Assembly: GCA_031772625.1 (NCBI GenBank)
Contig: CM062816.1
Location: forward strand, 1,669,771,058 to 1,669,835,057
Reading direction: 5' to 3'
DNA from: Pinus tabuliformis
Taxonomy: Eukaryota > Streptophyta > Pinopsida > Pinales > Pinaceae
Length of the DNA: 64,000 nucleotides
Shown: piece by piece, positions 59,972 through 64,000 of the stretch
Layout: every line of letters starts with the position of its first letter
Numbering within the stretch: position 1 is the first letter of the stretch
Notes under the pieces: model-generated
Seen by the model: the letters and a program-made list of their open reading frames with translations, nothing else
Database searches by the model: none
Told to the model about the DNA's origin: nothing
Program-made: the position numbers and the translations under genes

Positions 59972-62292
59972 GATGCCCCCTAATGTATGAGGTCAGAAGG
60001 GGAACATGATGGCCGAAATATATTAAGTAAGTACAAGGAAAAGAACTCTGCCGAAAAACCGAGGAGGACTTCACCAGAATTCAGCCTGCCAAGCCACCGA
60101 AAGGAGATCAGAAAGAAACACCGTCTGAGGCGGGCATACCCATGCTCAGGAAAAGTAAAGCATGTCCGCATATCAAGTACAAGCGGATCCACTAAGTATA
60201 CAAGTATAAATGACTGGAAAATACATAATGGATCATCTGATCATAACGAGTAAGTACATGTCTGAATATCACATATAAGACTGTCAATGATGCTGAAAGA
60301 TGCAACGGATCACTGAAATCAAAGACTGATCCCATAAGGTACCAACTGAACATGATGGAATAGGATGGTACTACACTGCAAACTCAGGTGCCAGCATATA
60401 GAATGTCGCCATGACTGACTGCAACATATAAGGTGGAGTGGTATCAACTAGCAGCAACAGGAGCAACTGTCAAGTGAACCAATGAATGCTGATACAACCT
60501 GAGGTCTTCACCGACCGCCGTGGTACATTTCTACACCATGGGAATAAATGATCTGAAGTCGACCATGTGAGAAATCATTTGATTACCGGTCATTGATGTA
60601 TACCATTAACAAACGCGAGACTACTCACCGATAATGATAATGAGCGTCAAGGTACCCAGTACAATCTAACAAGTGTGAATAGATGAGCTGAAGTCGAACA
60701 CCTGTAAGAATCTATCAATCAGGAGACAATGATGGTTTCCCACTGTCGATAGCGAGGAATCTGCCACTAATGACTGCAAACCCCAAGGTACTGCCAAATG
60801 GACTCTAGATCTTTGCCCCAGAGCAATGAGTCGGAGTCGATAGGGAAAGATCCGCTAGAAGGAAGGCATTAAGGCATCCTTCATCAATCTAGCGCGAGTG
60901 TAACCCATAGGCCAATAATGTGGAAGGAATCGGACGAAAAAGATGTAGTAACCCAACCGAAGTACGTTTCCGGCGTACACAAGATGTGGCTAGCGCACGG
61001 CAGAAACCCTCTGAACCAACCAATAATGAAAGCCGACACAGAGGCGAGGTATCCACCAATAGGGTCAAATGGAAACCAAGGTACTGCACGAATCCCAATG
61101 TGTGATAATGTATGCTGATGTCGAACACAAGGGAAACCACTCAGTCAAAGACCCATGATACTGATCAATGCTGAGCACAAGGTGACCTATCAATAATGGA
61201 AATAGGGCCAGGGTGCGGTCTCTAGGTCTGCCCTCAGAGCAATGTGTCGTCGTCGATAAGGACAAGACCCGCCAACAAGAAGTCAATGGGGACCTTCTCA
61301 AACCGGCACGAGTAAAGGACCAATATAACTGATGTGATGATAGACATGACACTGACAACCAGGGATGGCCGACTGAAAAATGAGTCAAGAGACACCGCAG
61401 AAAGGCCGACTCAGGCTAACTTCCCTTGAACAAAAGCACGACTCAATGTGACTATGTGGCAGCATATGATGAATCTGTACCAGTTCGTCATGCAGGAGGC
61501 ACGAACGAACCCTCCATATGATTGGAAGAGATAACCAATCGGGGGAGAACTGACTCGATAATAAGGTTATGGCTTACCTAAGTCAAACTAAATCCCACCC
61601 ATGCGGAGGAGACTTTGTTTTGAGTGCTTTGTTCAAGGGCGACACGACTGACTCTAGCTGCCAACAATAAATGGAAATAATGTCCCTGTTCCCGCTCTTT
61701 TTGGAATATTTAATTTTTTTGTCTTTTTTTGATAAGCCGGAAAAAGAATAAAAGAATTCTATGGTACAGTGGAAAGAACGAGTGTCGGTGAAACAGATGA
61801 TCTAGTTCCTGGGAAAGGAACGTTCCTATGCTCAATGCAGGGAGGTGAAAAACTGGTCAGTGACACTCAGAGGTATGTTCCTTCCACGGATCTGGGTATG
61901 TCAAGCTGCAGAGGTCAAGGGTATGCAAGGTTGATTTTGCAGACGTCATGGTCAAAAGTTGGCTTAAACATGAGTCCAAGTGAAGCCGGCTATAGGCCAG
62001 AAGGTGCAAATGGTCAACATGCAATGCAGAAGTACAACTCAACACACATAGGAGCCTCTAGGGTATAAGGCCAGAACGAAGCGAAGAAGCAAAGAAGAAT
62101 GAGTCTTCAACGCATAAGTCATGGCGGGACTACAGAGGACTCCCGAGCCTACTCCAAACGAAGCAGCATGGGCAACAAATGTCAGTGAAGTGCTAACTAG
62201 GATGCCCATGTAAAAGGATGGCTCTACCATCATGTCATGATTTAAAGAATCGGCGAGTGAAAATGGCTTGCGAACCATAACATGATGGGCAA
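59972..62292 (-). other. Internal region of element 2
   Basis: It begins with the purine tract (GATGCCCCCTAA on +). It shares diverged blocks with 4690-5450 of element 1. No coding frame with recognisable domains is present on either strand; the longest open stretches are about 100 codons and have no similarity I can name. Confidence 0.7.
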
Positions 62293-62555
62293 CACATGTA
62301 CTGTTGTGTTCTTTGATTTGTTTGTCTTGCAGGTCAAAGAAAGAAGAAGGGAACTCCAAGAAGGGTTTGGACCCTTAAGGTCTTCTCGAACGTAGGACCT
62401 TAGGTACGTACCCTTAACGTTAGCATTTGCTTAAAAGTAAAAATGATGGCTGTGTGTGTGTGTTTCTTTGAATAAGCAATTTTCAGTCTGGTAGAGTCTT
62501 AGCCCAAAGGACCCTAGGGGTACTTTCCCTTCAACCAAAATTGGCGACTCCACTA
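62293..62555 (+). repeat. Inverted LTR segment plus primer-binding site of element 2
   Basis: 62293-62537 is the reverse complement of 58961-59205, 245 bp in both places. It is followed directly by ATTGGCGACTCCACTAGGG, the primer-binding site, also in inverted orientation. The junction with the normal LTR part shares GGG. Confidence 0.9.
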
Positions 62556-62983
62556 GGGAAGTGCAGAATGCACCAAGGACTTCAGACCTGGTCTAAGGGA
62601 AAAATCTCAGCATAATAATCTTGCTCTCATTTCTCCCCCCTTGGCCTTCCCTTTGATGTCTGTTTATACCCTCTCCAAAGTAGTTTTTTAGTTAGGAGTT
62701 GGTTGGGAACAGTTGGGCCACGGGCACTAACAGGTGATCCAGCAGGTAAACCCGCGATCTCCGCCCGAAAAAGAGGAATTTATTATTTTTTAAGTGTTTT
62801 AATAGATACACGCGGGTTGGGCATAACAGACCCGCGTGTACACGCGTTTAACTCAGGGCAATGTCGCGTATAGGGAATAAAACACTGTTTTTTAAATTTT
62901 TGGACCAGGTCTGGAAGGAGGGGTTGCCCTAGGCCATGAGTGCAGCATCACAAACCATAAGAGTGAGATTTGGAGCTATAACA
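62556..62983 (-). repeat. Remaining U3-side part of the 5' LTR of element 2
   Basis: 428 bp matching 59544-59971 with five substitutions and no indels. Confidence 0.9.
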
Positions 62984-62988
62984 TACCT

Positions 62989-63250
62989 TTGAATGAATAT
63001 AGCCCTTGGGGCAAACCTGGTTTGGTGTCTAATCATAGGGGATAATTGTTAAAATTGGAAACTAGGGCCAAATTCCACCTTAGGATAGATCATATGATGG
63101 AGACTATTATTTCATTGGATTCCTCTTTTCGAGAGGTCCAATTTTGATATAAAGATAATTTCATTCTAACAAGCAGAAGTGGAATTTTGAATTTATTCTC
63201 TCTCATGCACAAATTGTCAAGGTTAGCCTTAGTCAAATGTAGGCTCATGA
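62989..63250 (+). pseudogene. LINE A: continuation after element 2
   Basis: Joined to the left flank, GLGIRGYL continues as NIALGANLVWCLITGDN, the region after reverse transcriptase in plant LINEs (a GGLGI....NIAL..KL.W pattern). Similarity fades by about 63080 and the true end is not clear. Confidence 0.6.
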
Positions 63251-64000
63251 AGCCCAATAGATGTGTCTCCACACCCTCAAAAACTTGTATAAATAGGAGT
63301 GACCTATCTCCTCATTTGGAAATCACTCATCACATCATACATCTCTCTCTCCTCTCTTGATTGGTTCATATAGCTTGGGGATAACCTCTCTCTTCTTCAC
63401 ATGTGTGGCAGGAGGCTGGAAATTTTAGGACAAGGATAGGACGAATGTCAAAGAAACATACCATCATTGACCAAGCATGGACTAGGGCTCATTTGACCAA
63501 GTTTGATTTCAATATTTAAGGCAAAATTCTGATTTCTCTAGGTTGAGTTGTTGGGCATAGATTTTGAGGTGTTTTGGGCAGGTTGACTTCACAGTTGACT
63601 TCATATTTGACTGTAAAAATTACAACAATGTTTCTCTCTCCTTTGAATGGGTTTGATTGAACTGTTTTGGGTTGAATTTGACTCTCCTAGAAGGCCGAAT
63701 AGATTTTTGTTGACCAAGCTGCTTGGAGGGCGTTTTGGTGCTGATTTGACTAGCATTGACTTTCTGGTTAGGGCTGGAGTTGACTGTTTTTGGCTACTGA
63801 TTTTGACACAATTGTTTTGACTATTTATTGGGCAAGTAAATTTGATCTATGTAATCTCTCTCTCTACTGAACTACTGAATAATAATAAGAAGATTTAATC
63901 AAAGGGTTTTCCCTACATTGGGGTTTTTCCTTGGCATTTGCTAAATCTTGTGTCCTCATGTCTTGGCTTGTGTTATGCAGTTTTTATGTTTTATCTACAT
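63251..64000 (+). repeat. Probable LTR of a further retroelement, running off the window
   Basis: TATAAATA at 63288-63295 is followed by GGAGTGACC and a long CT-rich start region (TCTCTCTCTCCTCTC). Towards 63920-63960 the text GGGTTTTTCCTTGGCATTTG resembles the R/U5 part of copia-type LTRs. No partner LTR is in the window, so the boundaries are unknown. Confidence 0.45.
63288..63295 (+). promoter_or_regulatory. TATA box of the probable LTR
   Basis: TATAAATA in the context TTG....GGAG, the same context as the TATA box in the solo LTR at 28639. Confidence 0.5.

Larger units (their letters stand above)
58961..62983 (-). mobile_element. LTR element 2: young relative of element 1 with a rearranged inner LTR
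   Basis: The left LTR (3' LTR on the minus strand) is 58961-59971. The right end at 62983 is followed by the duplicated TACCT (58956-58960, 62984-62988). The polypurine tract TTAGGGGGCATC is the same as in element 1. The 3' internal region shares long similarity with element 1 (for example 60590-60730 with 5148-5310). No gag frame is present. The right LTR consists of 428 bp in normal orientation (62556-62983) and, inverted, the other LTR end plus the primer-binding site (62293-62555). About 338 bp of LTR is missing. The two copies of the 428-bp part differ at five positions, so the insertion is recent. Confidence 0.9.

Noticed and set aside
1..64000. CRISPR arrays, bacterial operons or an integrated virus
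   Set aside because: The tandem arrays lack spacer structure; all mobile elements are plant retroelements, LINEs and a CACTA element; no pararetrovirus or other viral protein was seen.

Overview
This is intergenic DNA from a land plant with a large, repeat-rich genome. No gene in it looks intact and functional. Nearly everything recognisable is a transposable element or a captured, broken plant gene: HIRA, Bud32/PRPK, long-chain acyl-CoA synthetase, an IQM-type calmodulin-binding protein, argininosuccinate lyase and a PPR protein. The AT-rich composition, the dense nesting and the many element types would fit a gymnosperm, but the sequence does not settle the species.

The layout is a set of nested insertions, most closed by exact target-site duplications (TSDs). 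(1) 3559-14497: a minus-strand LTR retrotransposon with only a gag-protease frame and a 1.34-kb triplicated block (TSD ATTAT). (2) About 16.98-63.25 kb: one LINE (LINE A), opened in ORF1 by a 39-kb interval and in ORF2 by a 4-kb element. (3) 17152-56466: a non-coding LTR element with 2.1-kb LTRs (TSD ATGGG), split by the next layer. (4) 19335-49255: a CACTA DNA transposon (15-bp perfect terminal inverted repeats, TSD TGT) carrying HIRA, Bud32, LACS and IQM sequence, all on the + strand and with introns. (5) Inside the CACTA: a Ty1/copia element at 19570-30476 (TSD TAGAT), a second LINE (LINE B) at about 31.86-36.2 kb, and a short LTR element at 44410-46930 (TSD ATCAA) that interrupts a LACS exon. 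(6) Inside the copia element: a solo LTR at 28177-29630 (TSD ACAAG) and a gag-only LTR element at 23247-27646. The latter carries, antisense, a PPR fragment fused in frame to an argininosuccinate lyase fragment. (7) 58961-62983: a young relative of element 1 (TSD TACCT), in which part of the inner LTR plus the primer-binding site is inverted.

The strongest candidates for something undescribed are the CACTA element as a multi-gene capture vehicle, the PPR-ASL chimera inside a gag-encoding retroelement, and the inverted U5/PBS LTR. Product names come from protein motifs I recognise by eye; no database search was run. The organism and the lineage of each element are inferences.
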